From: Chimonanthus salicifolius
Lineage: Eukaryota; Streptophyta; Magnoliopsida; Laurales; Calycanthaceae
Direction: 5' to 3'
DNA length: 64,000 bases
NCBI GenBank assembly: GCA_013350335.1
Contig: CM023542.1
Span: 8,666,025-8,730,024, forward strand
The notes below the pieces were generated by a model that had not been told where the DNA came from, did no database searches, and saw only the letters and a list, made by a program, of their open reading frames with translations. This document shows positions 1-10,700 of this stretch, piece by piece (position 1 is the stretch's first letter; every line of letters starts with the position of its first letter). The position numbers and the translations under genes were made by a program.

Positions 1-868
1 CCCACTTTTCCCAAGGTACGTAAGAATTGTTAGGACTGGCCTTCTAGCCCAAAAGACTAACTTGATAGGTGTAGTGACTCAGTTTCCTATAAGTCCTTAG
101 ATTTTTCTCCTCACAATCGATGTGGGACTCGTTCGCACTCCAACAAGAATCTAGGAATTCCAATTGAGTGATGGGCTTCAGTTTTTGGTCCACTACTCCC
201 CTGGCTAAAAGGGTTAACTAGAGCCACTTCAAAGTGGTTCAAGTGTTACATACTCTAATAAAAAAAAGTAATGCTTGTTTCACCATGTACTGATATTTCT
301 TTCTTGTTTCGCTATCTAGGCATCCGATCCATGGTTTGTGGTTTTCGTCTACCTTGGCGCAGCGGCCCATGCCTTCAGCCTCGTCGAGTTGATCTCAATA
401 AAAGGGCCAGTGAAGATGTGGTGGAATGAGACTCGGATGTGGATGATTAGAGGCCCATCTTCGTATCTCATCGCAGTCATTGTTGTAATCCTAAAATCCA
501 TTGGCATTGCTGAGACAGGATTTGACATTACCACCAAAGTCTTGGATGAAAAAGCATTCAAGAGGTATAAGGAAGAAGTGATGGAGTTTGGTGTGCCCTC
601 CCCTATGTTTGTACCCCCAGCAACACTCTCTCTTCTTAACCTCTACTGTCTCATCAGATCGACGACAATGATCGCAAAATACGGTGTGTCGATCCTAGAT
701 CATATGGCCCTGCAAATCATCCTGTCAGGTTATATAAGCTTAATTAGCTTGCCCTTTTATGAGGCTATGTTTCTGAGGAAGGACCAAGGTCGGATGCCAA
801 CTTCCATCACCATTTACTCTGCAGTGCTCGCACTCGCTTTGTTCTATCTCTTATCTCCTTTCCTATGA
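1..868 (+). CDS. Cellulose synthase-like protein (CslE-type), copy A, 3' end only
   Basis: This is the C-terminal part of a family-2 glycosyltransferase-like membrane protein. Csl proteins polymerise cell-wall glycans in endomembranes. Positions 1-15 are the last bases of the penultimate exon, the intron runs 16-319 (GTACGT...CTATCTAG), and the last exon is 320-868, stopping at TGA. The exon begins A-S-D-P-W-F-V and encodes about 182 residues. It carries the WWNETRMWMIRG segment that follows the catalytic domain in CslE/G/J proteins, and about five hydrophobic stretches that fit the C-terminal membrane helices. It is nearly identical to 56226-57108, with about 14 substitutions in 549 bp and six residue changes by eye. 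Everything upstream lies outside the window, so the gene's integrity cannot be judged. The subgroup is most like CslE, but CslG or CslJ is not excluded. Confidence 0.85.
28..145. mobile_element. TRIM-type solo LTR (118 bp) in Csl intron 7, copy A
   Basis: The segment begins TGTTAGG and ends CTCCAACA (TG...CA) and is flanked on both sides by the 5-bp target duplication AGAAT (23-27 and 146-150). It contains the core ATCGATGTGGGACTCGTTC, of a type common in short plant LTRs. No internal domain remains, so it is read as a solo LTR of a small LTR element. The same insertion with the same duplication is in the other Csl copy at 56253-56370, so it predates the gene duplication. Confidence 0.75.
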
Positions 869-1302
869 TGCAATTGGGAGTAGTTTGTGTGATCCTATCT
901 GTGTTTTCATATATAATTAAGAAATTTAGTGGTATGTCTGTGGAACTTTGAATATAAGTTATGTTTTCACTATTCTTATTTCAAAGCTGCAATCTCATAT
1001 TTTCCATCTGTTCGGCTCCAAATTTGGATATTGACTCTGGATTCTCCTGAGTCCGGTTCTTCGGATTTTATAAAACGATACAATTTGTAGTGCCAATTAA
1101 TAATTATCATGTAAATAAATTTGGAAGTGTTTTGATAATTCAAAACCTATAGTAATTGCTAAAAAGATTTTATAATGATAAATTCATCAATTTGTCCACA
1201 TATCATATAATGATTTGGCATCCTTTCAATTTAATGTCTTGCATTTTCTATAAAAAAAATGATTCAACCATGCCGCCGGGCCAAACTGCCTGATCTGTGC
1301 AG
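869..1302. other. 3' flank of Csl copy A
   Basis: This AT-rich DNA holds the presumed 3' UTR and downstream flank of the Csl gene. It is collinear with 57109-57494 up to about 1250. There the copies part: copy B carries the solo LTR plus about 1.1 kb more, while copy A passes directly through an A-run into the WAV3-like fragment. No further gene was seen. Confidence 0.6.
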
Positions 1303-1776
1303 TTACTGAACTGGCTCTGGCCTTGAGAAGAAGAGCGTTTGAGATCTTGTGACCATGTTTGTCATTGATGGTGTTTCATAACCAACAGGCCCACTCTGGC
1401 TCAATGAGCCATTCTCTCTGCCGGCTGTTGGACTAATCACAACGGTTGAATCCCCTCTCGTCGTGGCACGCTGCCATGAATGTGAACTCAAACCTGATAG
1501 GACATAAGATCGTCCTGATACCTCGTACATCTCCCGGCTTGCCATCCTTTCCCTTATTTCCTTTAGCTCAGCTTCAAGCCAACTGCAAAGGGTGTCCCCT
1601 GCCTGAGACGATGCAGAAGCTAGCAGCATTGCCCTACGGTTTGCCAGCACTAACTGTACATCTTCCAAACTTCCCTTCTCCATCAACGCCTGTGCCTCCG
1701 CAATGGCTTCTGCCACCAACAGTCGGTTTAGCTGTCGGTCAACCTCTATGCAAACAGTTTGATCCTCGGTAGTTAG
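1303..1776 (-). pseudogene. 3' fragment of a WAV3-like RING E3 ubiquitin ligase, copy A
   Basis: Read on the minus strand, the fragment encodes about 155 residues ending at a TAA at 1303-1305. The stretches AGDTLCSWLEAELKEIRERM, SGRSYVLSGLSSHSWQRAT, YETPSM and RSQTL match my recollection of the C-terminal region of plant WAV3/EDA40-family proteins. These are RING plus von Willebrand factor A E3 ligases involved in root gravitropism. RING and VWA domains, which lie N-terminal in the family, are absent. At the upstream edge the coding sequence stops abruptly where the long LTR begins (TGTAATACC at 1777). It lies tail-to-tail with the Csl gene. A second copy at 62018-62531 has lost this stop codon. 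It is read as a gene relic cut by a retrotransposon. Confidence 0.75.
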
Positions 1777-2553
1777 TGTAATACCTTGACCCAAATTAGG
1801 TATAGTTTAACTTAATTAATCCTGCTTAGACCGGTTGATCTCGAAGATTACGGTTAGAGCTTTGTGAAAAACCCATGTGTGGCCCAATCTGAGTTCGAAA
1901 GCTCAGTGATCCAGCTCGTCCAGTTGGAGGGGCAAAATGATAATTTACCACTTATTGTTATTATTTTATTAATTGTGTTATTATGTGATTATTATTGGAT
2001 GATATTATTCTCTTTAATCAAGGATTCCTATTTCTGATTTTAAAATAATTTTATTTTCAAAAAATAGTATTTAAAACCGCCCGTCAAAACCCCGAAAGGG
2101 AGAAATAAATATTTTTAAATGGTTTTGGAAATAGGATAATTTTTGAAACAAGTGTAGTATGTTAGACTATTTTAGAATGGTCTAGTTTATTCTTTCAAAC
2201 CCAAAAAATGAGGATTTTAAATCGTTTTATTAAGCACAAGTTAAATCACGTAAATAGTTTTAAATTGTGAAATTTATTTAAATCTATGGTTTTTGGTGAG
2301 TTTTAAATCTCTAAATTTTTTTATGGTGATTAGAGTTTTTAAAACCCAACTTATCTGTCAGGTTCGATTAAAATTTTCGAGCTTTTAAAATCAAGTTTTA
2401 AGTTAGAAATCCAGTTTTTTATCAAAAGAAGACTTATTTGCAAAACTGAAATTATTGAAGGACTTATCTGTAACCAAACCAACAGAACAATGGTTTACTG
2501 TTTCGGACGTTGCATGCAATGGCCATCCGGCCACCTTCGATTGATCAATGCTC

Positions 2554-2561
2554 TATATAAA
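2554..2561 (+). promoter_or_regulatory. TATA box inside the long LTR
   Basis: TATATAAA lies about 780 bp into the LTR and is followed by a CT-rich stretch, the arrangement expected for an LTR promoter. The corresponding site in copy B (near 63310) reads GCTATAAAAT. Confidence 0.5.
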
Positions 2562-3064
2562 ATTACCTCTCTACAGCTGATCAAACTCCCAAAATTTATA
2601 TCTCCCTCTCAGTCTCAGCTACTCTGAATTTTCCCAGCCGATCTCTACCCTTAGCCTTTGTTTTTCCAAAACTTTTCTTCACCATAAGCTTAAGAGGAAG
2701 ATTTTCAAAAGTTGGATTTTTCAGCCTAGGAACTCAAGTGAAGGTAATCACTGTGTTTCTCTTTAATTTTTAAGTGGTTTAGAATCAAGAAAAACTAAAT
2801 TTGGCCAAGTTTCGAGTGTTTAAAACCAATTTGAAGAATAAGAAAAATCATGGGATTTCTTATACCAGTATGTTTTTGGTATTAAAATCGGATGGCCTGC
2901 TAAGTTTTAAAACTCCAAACTATTCCTTATGGAAAGAGGACTCACTGAGGAATCCATCTGACAGTTGGATGTGAAAATTGAATCCAGGAAACCCACTGTT
3001 TCTGGATTCGTATTTCATTTGTCTCTGCCCGTTATTGTCTACTGTTGCAGACAGAGGTGGAAGA

Positions 3065-3430
3065 CGACTCTCGGACTGTCCGAGAGTCGAGCTTCGGACG
3101 GTCCGAGGGTAACACCCTTCGAATGATCCGAAGTTAGCCCTTCGGATGTTCCGAGCTTCGGCTCGAAGTACCGAAGTGGCCAGGGGCTAGCCACTCAGCC
3201 GGACGTTCCAAGCTGTGTTCGGAAGGACCAAACCCCTCTCGGATGATCCGAGCTTCACTCGGCATGATCCGAGACATACAAACCCACCGAGACTTGTTTT
3301 CTCTGTTTTTCGGTTTAGAAGGACCTTCGGACTATCCGAGACCTGATCTTCAGACGATCCAAAGACAGACCCAAGATTCTAAGTCTGTGACTAGTTTAGG
3401 CAGTGGTTCGGATGATCCGAAGCCACAGTA
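3065..3430. repeat. Cluster of TTCGGA-N3/4-TCCGAA palindromes
   Basis: About eight short inverted repeats of the form YTCGGA-NNN(N)-TCCGAR occur in 370 bp. The best is a perfect 11-nt-arm hairpin with a CTG loop at 3065-3089. Others include TTCGGACGGTCCGA, CTTCGAATGATCCGAAG and TTCGGATGATCCGAAG. They lie downstream of the LTR promoter, probably in the transcribed R/U5 part. Copy B repeats the start of the cluster from about 63823, with an arm mutation. Confidence 0.7.
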
Positions 3431-4185
3431 CCTAGTTCCGAGGCATGTTCTGAGGAACCCAGTTTTTCAATGTCCAGAAGGCAATATGAATTTTGGACTG
3501 AGCACTTTATTATTACTCTTTTGTGAATCATTCTAACTTAAAATTTTGTTAGAAACCAAATAGGAGACTCAATTCCATTTACCTTGGAGATTTTTGGGAA
3601 AACAAGTACGGTTTTGAAATACTACTTATATGTATGCATTTATATGCTATGTATGTTGACTTATGATTGATTGTGCACTTGTTTGCCTGTTGAACAGAGA
3701 CCACGATACCACACGTTTACTGTGAGGGAACTTAACTTTGCAGTAGTTGTAATCAGGTTTTATTGAGATGGATCTTGAGCAATTAGTGGTTTCAGATTTG
3801 ATGAACCCACCCATGTGCCTAGACATGATGCACTGTTGTAAGAAGTGCTTATGATGATTATGAATGCTATGATGTTGATCATATGAGATATGTAATACTG
3901 CTTCCACGGACCCTTAACTATGGAACCAATATCGGCCATGTGTGTGAGATGGTTTACGTCTACTGGACCATGGGTGTCGACAGTTGCTGACTTGAAGAGT
4001 GTCAGTATAGACCACGTGAGGGCCGGAGATGTACTTAAAAGGATGTATTTTGACCGTGTCGGGACTTAATACGATGATTTCAGCGTAGTATGTAGGCGTT
4101 ACGTTGGATGACAACAGTTATGGAAAGATTGTGGAAATGATGATGAAATTATACTTGATGTTGAGAATTTATTATCAAGCATGAG

Positions 4186-4211
4186 ATATATATATATATA
4201 TATATATATAT
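4186..4211. repeat. (TA)n microsatellite
   Basis: A run of about 13 TA dinucleotides lies inside the LTR-derived segment. Confidence 0.85.
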
Positions 4212-4690
4212 TGCAAATGTTGATTATTTACTAACCTGATGTTTCATTAGACTGCACTATTATATTTCCTTTACTGGGCTAGTTAGCTCACCCCACTCAC
4301 CTTTCAAGAGATGAACCCAAGGAGGAGAACCCTCTGCTTGAAGCTTAGGATGAATAAGCTACGACATTGCTTTGGGATTCCCACTGAGGGGAATTCCCTT
4401 ATCTTTGTTTTTGGTTCTTGGAACCGTTTGCTTATGTAAAGTACCGTGTGTGGTACTTAGTTTGTTTAAATGTGATATATTAAACTACCATGTGTCCGTA
4501 ATTACTCTGATGTTGAAATAATAAATCGTCGTTGGAATTATATGTTTGTGTTTGTATTTGTATCTCTTTGGGGTAGACTTATGGTATGTGTTTGAGTCCA
4601 CATGTTGAGATCATGTGTGACATTTGGGCCTAAAGGTTGATCCGGCCTAGTCAGAATTCTCCTCATTAGTGCAAATGGTGTTTTTCTCTT

Positions 4691-6941
4691 AACTATGGTC
4701 ATTCTCTGAGCCCATTTGGTATAGTAGCAGTATAAGAGTACATCAATAGTGAACCTTTTTTTTGAATGATAACTTTATTAACTACACCTACAGTGAACTA
4801 TTCTAGGCAGAAAATAGGCCAGTCATTGATCAACTAAAGATTTGCTCTTAGTTAAATGAGACAAGGTGCTAAAAAGGCACAGAGAAGGTAGAAATGTGCT
4901 AATAACAATTTAGATAAATAGGAGACGCATGCAACAAACATTATGAAATTCAAATGCTAATGATATCAATAACTAAACCACACTTTATGCATGTATACTA
5001 TTACCCATGATCTCATGAGCGACGTTGCCCATTGGATAAAGACATTTTGGAGCCCACCTTGGCCTCACTCACACCCTAACCTACGCCATGAATTCTATCC
5101 TTATCCAATTTGAACTCTCTCTCTCTCTCTCTCTATCACAATCCACCCAACCCCATGATCATAATTAGGCTTCACATGGAGCTTTCACCATAACAACACT
5201 TTATGCGGGATGTGACTGATCAAATTCCTTCCCGCCCCACCCCCAAACCAATCACACAAACACTGAATAGAAATAAATTTGATATCCATTGCATATAGAA
5301 GTAACTTTAACTGGCACTCAAGTGTACATAAACATCATATGCTCCAAATTCCACATTAAAGAGTCGCGCTTCAAGTACTTAGGTGAACAAAACCTGTTCC
5401 CAAAGCAAGAATGTTGAGCAGAAATGCTGATGTTGACGGTTCTTATATTATGCTGAGATTTGGCTCCCTCAGGAAGAAACAAATAGCCCTGCACAGTGAG
5501 AACCTAGCTGAAAGATTGTTGGAAGCAGTATAAATATCACAGGAAGAGACAGAGAGAGACTAGATACATCTGTGAAGGCCTGTGAATTGCTATTGCAGCA
5601 CATGCACTACGGAATGATGGCTGTCAATACCATGTCTGAATGCAAGTGTACAAGCACACAGAGAGGAGTCATTCTGGCATGAGAATTGTCCTATGAATGT
5701 TTAGTGGCATATGAGCATTCCTCTAGATTCACTACTACTGGACACAGGGTGTCCATGATACATTGGTGAATAGTTCAGCGACATGTATGATTTGACAAAT
5801 ACCAACAACTTCCACATTAGATATAAGCTCTTATAGATAGCAATATCTAACCTGACCCACCAACATGGCCCGAAAAATCTGGGTTCTAGGTTCATGCATA
5901 TATAGAAAACAAAAAATTTAAATTGACCCACCAACATAGCCCGAAAAATCTGGGTTCTAGGTCATGCATATATAGAAAACAAAAAAATTAAATTGACCCA
6001 CCAACGTGGCCCGAAAAATCTGGATTCTAGGTCATGCATATATAGAAAATAAAAAATTTAAATTGACCCAACCCGACTTGCCCCAGACAAATCCAAGTTC
6101 GGTTGGGTAGAGGGTCTTGGACCGGAACCCAACCCGACCTAAATTCAAAAACACAATTTATGCACATTATTTTTTTTATTACATATTGGTTTTAACCCAT
6201 GTACCCCCACCCCAAGTTTAAATTTTTTAGCCCATTGCGTCCATTTCCATAGCCTAATGGTTTCCAAATGAAAGAGAAGCCCTCTTATCCTTCATTTTTA
6301 TTAAAAATATTTTTCATACATTTTTAATTTTTTTTTAAATTTGAATCAATATAGGTTGGTTTAAATAAAATGAAATTTGGGTCAGGCCAGCCAACTCAAC
6401 CCGAACCCAACCCAACCTATTGCCACCCTTGTATACACTAGTTTCACTCATGCTTACCAAGGAATTTTCTTAGAAAAGAACCCGACTTTCATCAATCCAA
6501 ACCAATGATGAAGTAACCCCACCATGATTCCTTGTAGCCCAGAATAACGCTTCAACTGGGTAATATTAACCACTAGATCATTCATAAATCTACTCATCCC
6601 AATCAGAGTGAATTCAGATGCATACAAATTCATGTGTCCGGGTGGATGGTATTATTGAACAGGTTGAATTTACAGGAGGCAAAGTCCCACAGGAGGATTT
6701 TAGTTGGAAGTACCAAATTGTCTCAATTTTGGTGAAAGGGTGTGACATCTAATACTCAGATAATGAAACACTCCAACTGGCACGCGGACACACATGCATG
6801 CGTGCACAGATACATGAGTGCAGCCACATATATGTGTGTAGATCTCTGTATATATGATGTAAAGTTAATAAGAAAGAAAAAGAAAGCAGTGAAGATGCTA
6901 CCTTCTCAACAGTGCATAAGTAGGTTGGTTCAAATGCTTTG
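4691..6941. other. Intergenic DNA with microsatellite and degraded MITE
   Basis: No gene was recognised. A (CT)n tract lies near 5115-5134. A tandem repeat (5849-6064) is followed by repeated CCCAACCCGACC/GGTTGGGT motifs and the end TTGCCACCCTTG near 6420-6432. Together these suggest a degraded non-autonomous DNA transposon of about 600 bp from about 5832; the left end reads AGCAATATCTAACCTGACCC, roughly mirroring the right. The ORF at 5701-5937 (minus) is only the repeat read as protein. Confidence 0.5.
5849..6064. repeat. ~70-bp tandem repeat, three copies
   Basis: Three successive copies contain TTGACCCACCAACRTRGCCCG, AAAAATCTGGRTTCTAGGT and CATGCATATATAGAAAA. They differ by a few substitutions and 1-bp indels. 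A fourth copy begins near 6060 and then departs. Confidence 0.85.
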
Positions 6942-6946
6942 CATCT
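6942..6946. repeat. Target-site duplication CATCT (left)
   Basis: CATCT occurs immediately left of the Copia element and again at 12254-12258 immediately right of it. Confidence 0.9.
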
Positions 6947-7129
6947 TATTAGAGTTGACCTCCTTCAATTAAGCATTGTTAATTGAAGGAGTTGATTTTG
7001 TGTTTATTTTTATTTCCATAATTGTATATTCTCTTCCAGATTTTTCTCTTGTAATCTTCTCTATTAATACAATACCTTTTCTTCTCTCCAAAATATACGA
7101 GAGACAAGAAATCCCGTGTCAATTTTACA
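6947..7129 (+). repeat. 5' LTR of the Copia element
   Basis: The 183-bp LTR contains a perfect inverted repeat near its start (arms CTCCTTCAATTAA at 6960-6972 and TTAATTGAAGGAG at 6979-6991, 6-nt loop). It also has an AATACAATA stretch before the downstream part. The right LTR is the same. Confidence 0.93.
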
Positions 7130-7140
7130 TGGTATCGAGC
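7130..7140 (+). promoter_or_regulatory. Primer-binding site
   Basis: TGGTATCGAGC directly abuts the 5' LTR. It resembles the TGGTATCAGAGC site of plant Copia elements, complementary to initiator tRNA-Met, with one base missing. Confidence 0.75.
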
Positions 7141-7791
7141 AAGTTTCGATCTCCATTTTTTCGGTTGACAGCAAACGGACAAAACTCATTTTTGCCCGTT
7201 GTTTCTCGTCGCCGGTGACTGTCTGCATCCTTGCAGATCCTCTGCGTCTTGCCTGCTGTTTGCACCTCTCTGCTTCCGATTGATTCTCGCCGATCTGCGT
7301 CTTGCCGATCCGTTGCTCTGAGAGTTGCCGATCTGCGTCTTGCCGATCACTGCTCTGCGTGTTGCCTGCCCTACTTCCGCCCGCGATTTCCACTCGTCTC
7401 CACCACCGGCGCCAGCAGCGACCCCTGTTTTATTTGATTTCGGTGGACACCTCCACCCAGGAAGGCTGCAGAGAGAGTTTCCGCCGTCACCCACCGCCGT
7501 TCCCTCGATCTGTTCCTTCCCCTACTGCTGATGCTCTGTCTGTGCGCCAGTGCGCCGGTTCTCTCACCAGTGCTCGTCTCTGCTCCTTCAGCCACAAAGG
7601 TTTATTTCTGCTGCTGTTCTTGCAACCAGCGATCTCCCCTCTTGGCTTATTCTCCGACGACTCTGCAGTTCGGATTTTTTTTTTTTGGACAGCACAGGGA
7701 ATCAAGAGGATTTGATTAGTTTTTTTTTCAGTGGCATAGATCTGAGCTCAGATCTGTTTCATACAGCCCAATCGCACCATCTCTTGCTTTC

Positions 7792-10700
7792 ATGGCTGCC
7801 ACTGTCTCTGCACAGACTTCTTCCACGGCCGGCAGCTCCTCTTCTGCCAGTTCCGCTGTCGACCCTTTCACGCTTCATCACTCCGATAGTCCGACTTTGG
7901 TTCTTGTTTCACCTCCTCTTTGCGGTGATAATTATGGTTCTTGGTTGCGCGCTATTACGATAGCTTTACGCGCTAAAAACCGATTTGGTTTTGTCGATGG
8001 CACTTTTGTGCAACCTTCTACACAGCCTGATCTTGCCAATTGGGAACGTTGCAATGATATGGTCATTTCGTGGCTCCTTAATTCCATCACTCCTGACATT
8101 CGTACCAGTGTTTTATATGTCACCACCGCCCGAGATATTTGGCTTGATCTCTCTGAGCGTTTTTCTCAGTCGAATGCTCCACAGTTTTATCAGTTGACGC
8201 GGTCTATCTCCACCTTCACATAGGATAATTTGTCCGTCTCTGCATATTACACTCGCCTCAAAGCTATGTGGAATGAGCTCAGTTCTCTTTTTTCCATACC
8301 CCCTTGCACTTGTGGTCATGGGCAAGTGGTTGTCGATCATCTTCAGCGGACTCGTGCCATGGAATTTTTACAGGGTCTACATGACCGTTTTGCTGCTCTT
8401 CGAAGTCAGGTTCTCCTTATGGACCCTTTTCCCAGCGTCACGAAGATTTATTCTTTAGTTCGTCAGGAAGAGAAACAACATGAGATTCATTCAGCCTCCT
8501 CTATCACTCCAGATGCAGCAGCTCTTGTTGCCAAACCGACTACTCGCGGGGGCTCTTCTCAGCGCGGTCCTTCTGCCAACCGTAAACCTCGTTTCCACTG
8601 CACTCATTGTGGACGTGATGGCCATAGTCGTGATCGATGCTACAAGCTTCTTGGTTATCCTCCATGTAAATTTGATGCACCATCCTCTCCGGCTCCATCT
8701 CGTGATCACGCTTTTGTTACTCAGCCTCTGCCACGCCCTGCTGATCCGTCCATGACTCCGCCTGCACTCACTCAGGACCAGTATAATCAGTTGTTGGCTC
8801 TGATTTCTCCAGGTAGTAGCACATCTTCTGCTCATCTTGCAGGTATTGCCCTTTCTGTTCCTTCTCACTCTGTTTGGATTATAGACACTGGCGCCAGCAA
8901 CCACATGTGTTCTTCTTTAGCTTTATTTTCTTCCTACATGCCTTATCCTAACCCCCCTTCTGTGCACCTTCCTGATGGTTCCACCGCACTTGTCTCGCAT
9001 GTTGGGACTGTTCATCTTTCCTCATCCATTACACTTGAGCATGTGCTATTTGTTCCATCTTTCAAATTTAATCTTTTTTCTGTTCATCAATTCACTAAAT
9101 CCTCTTCTTGTTTGGTGACTTTTTCTTCTACTCGTTGCCTTTTTCAGGACCTGTCAATGAGGAAGACAATTGGACAGGGTAATGCTCATGACGGTCTCTA
9201 CTACTTCCATGCGGCCTCAGCTCTTGCAGTCGTCACACCACCTTCGATTGATCTCTGGCACTTCCGACTTGGACATTTGAATAAACGTAGTTTACATCTT
9301 TTAGCAAAAGATATTCCCTTTATTTCTTATTTTCAGAATAAACATTGTGCTATTTGTCCTCAAGCTAAGCATAAACGGTTACCTTTTCCATCTAGTTCTA
9401 TTAATACTAATAGACCATTTGCCTTAATTCATTGTGATATTTGGGGACCCTTTTCTCAACCATCTTTAAATGGTTCTCGATATTTTTTAACTATAGTAGA
9501 TGATTTCACTCGTTGCACATGGCTTTACCTTATGCATGTTAAATCTGAAACCCAAAAACATATTGCATCTTTTTTTGCCATGATTCACACCCAATTTCGT
9601 TCTACGATTGGTTCTGTTCATTCTGGCACTGGTGATGAACTTTTTCCTGTTATTCAACAAGTTCGTTCGGATAACGGTACTGAGTTTCTCTCCACTGCCA
9701 TGCAACATTTTTTTTCTACCCATGGGATCATCCACCAAAGTAGTTGTGTTGCCACGCCACAACAAAATGGTGTTGTTGAACGAAAGCATCGTCATCTTCT
9801 AGAAGTTGCTCGTGCCCTTCGTTTTCAATCTCACCTCCCTCTCCAGTTTTGGGGTGAGTGCGTCCTTACTGCCACCTATCTCATCAACAAAATGCCCACA
9901 TCTCTTTTAGGTGACAAATCACCCCATGAAGTTTTGTTTCACTCCAAACCGGATTATTCCCGTTTGCATGTCTTTGGCAGTCTTTGTTATGGTCATAATC
10001 AATCCATCCAACATAAGTTTGACCAACGTGCCAAACCAGGACTTTTTATTGGCTATCCCTATGCTCAAAAAGGTTACCGCATTTTTGACTTAGCCTCCAA
10101 ATCCATTTATACTTCCCGTGACGTCACCTTTTACGAAGTCATTTTTCCCTATAGTGATGTACCCTCCTCCTCTCCTGTTACCCCTTTACCCATTCCTGAT
10201 GACCCCACCTTCTCCTTTCCCACTGACCTTCCTACTACTTCCATCCCTCCAGCCTCACCGTCCGACACTGTCAATCCTCCTCTCGATTTGGTACCGTCCA
10301 CTGTTACTCCACCTACTGTTTTGACACCAGTCGACCGTCCTCGTCGCATTCGACGCCCACCTCCTCATTTGGATGATTATCAGTGTTCCACTGCCTCTCA
10401 TGAGCATCGCCCCTCTCCATCTTCTTCCCACTTGTCAGGTACTCCTTATCCTCTTCATCATTATCTCTCTACTTCTCATTTTTCTATTGCACATCGCTCT
10501 TTTCTTTCTTCTATTTGTTCCTCAGATGAGCCACGTACCTTTTCCCAAGCGGTTAAATCCCCGCATTGGAAAGAAGCCATGGAACATGAGATTGCTGCCT
10601 TGGAGAAAAATGACACCTGGACTCTTACCTCTCTGCCTGCCAATAAGAAACCCATTGGTTGCAAGTGGGTCTACAAACTCAAGTATAGGTCTGATGGGTC

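Larger units (their letters stand above)
1777..4690. mobile_element. Long LTR-derived segment, Gypsy type, copy A
   Basis: The segment starts TGTAATACC...ACCCAAATTAGG, the same opening as the bounded solo LTR at 57497. It shares that LTR's order of parts: a TATA box (TATATAAA at 2554-2561) followed by a CT-rich leader, then an ACTGGGCT...TAGCTCACC stretch near 4270, and a tail with GTGTTTGAGTCCA and GATCCGGCCTAGT near 4590-4660. The expected GGGGTGTGACA terminus and a second target duplication were not found, so the right end is approximate. Its first ~1.8 kb recur at 62532-64000. It holds the CGGA palindrome cluster (3065-3430) and a (TA)n tract. Small ORFs inside (for example 3243-3536) have no recognisable domain. 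Confidence 0.65.

Noticed and set aside
3243..3536. 97-codon ORF in the LTR as a gene
   Set aside because: Its codons are produced by the CGGA palindrome cluster, and the corresponding region in copy B is altered.
4615..4622. GTGTGACA as the right end of the LTR starting at 1777
   Set aside because: The flanking five bases (TTTGG) do not match GTTAG on the left, and similarity to the 57497 LTR continues past this point.
7231..7715. Overlapping ORFs in the Copia leader as genes
   Set aside because: They lie between the primer-binding site and the Gag start, overlap on both strands, and consist of repeated CTGCGTCTTGCCGATC-type words. No domain is present.
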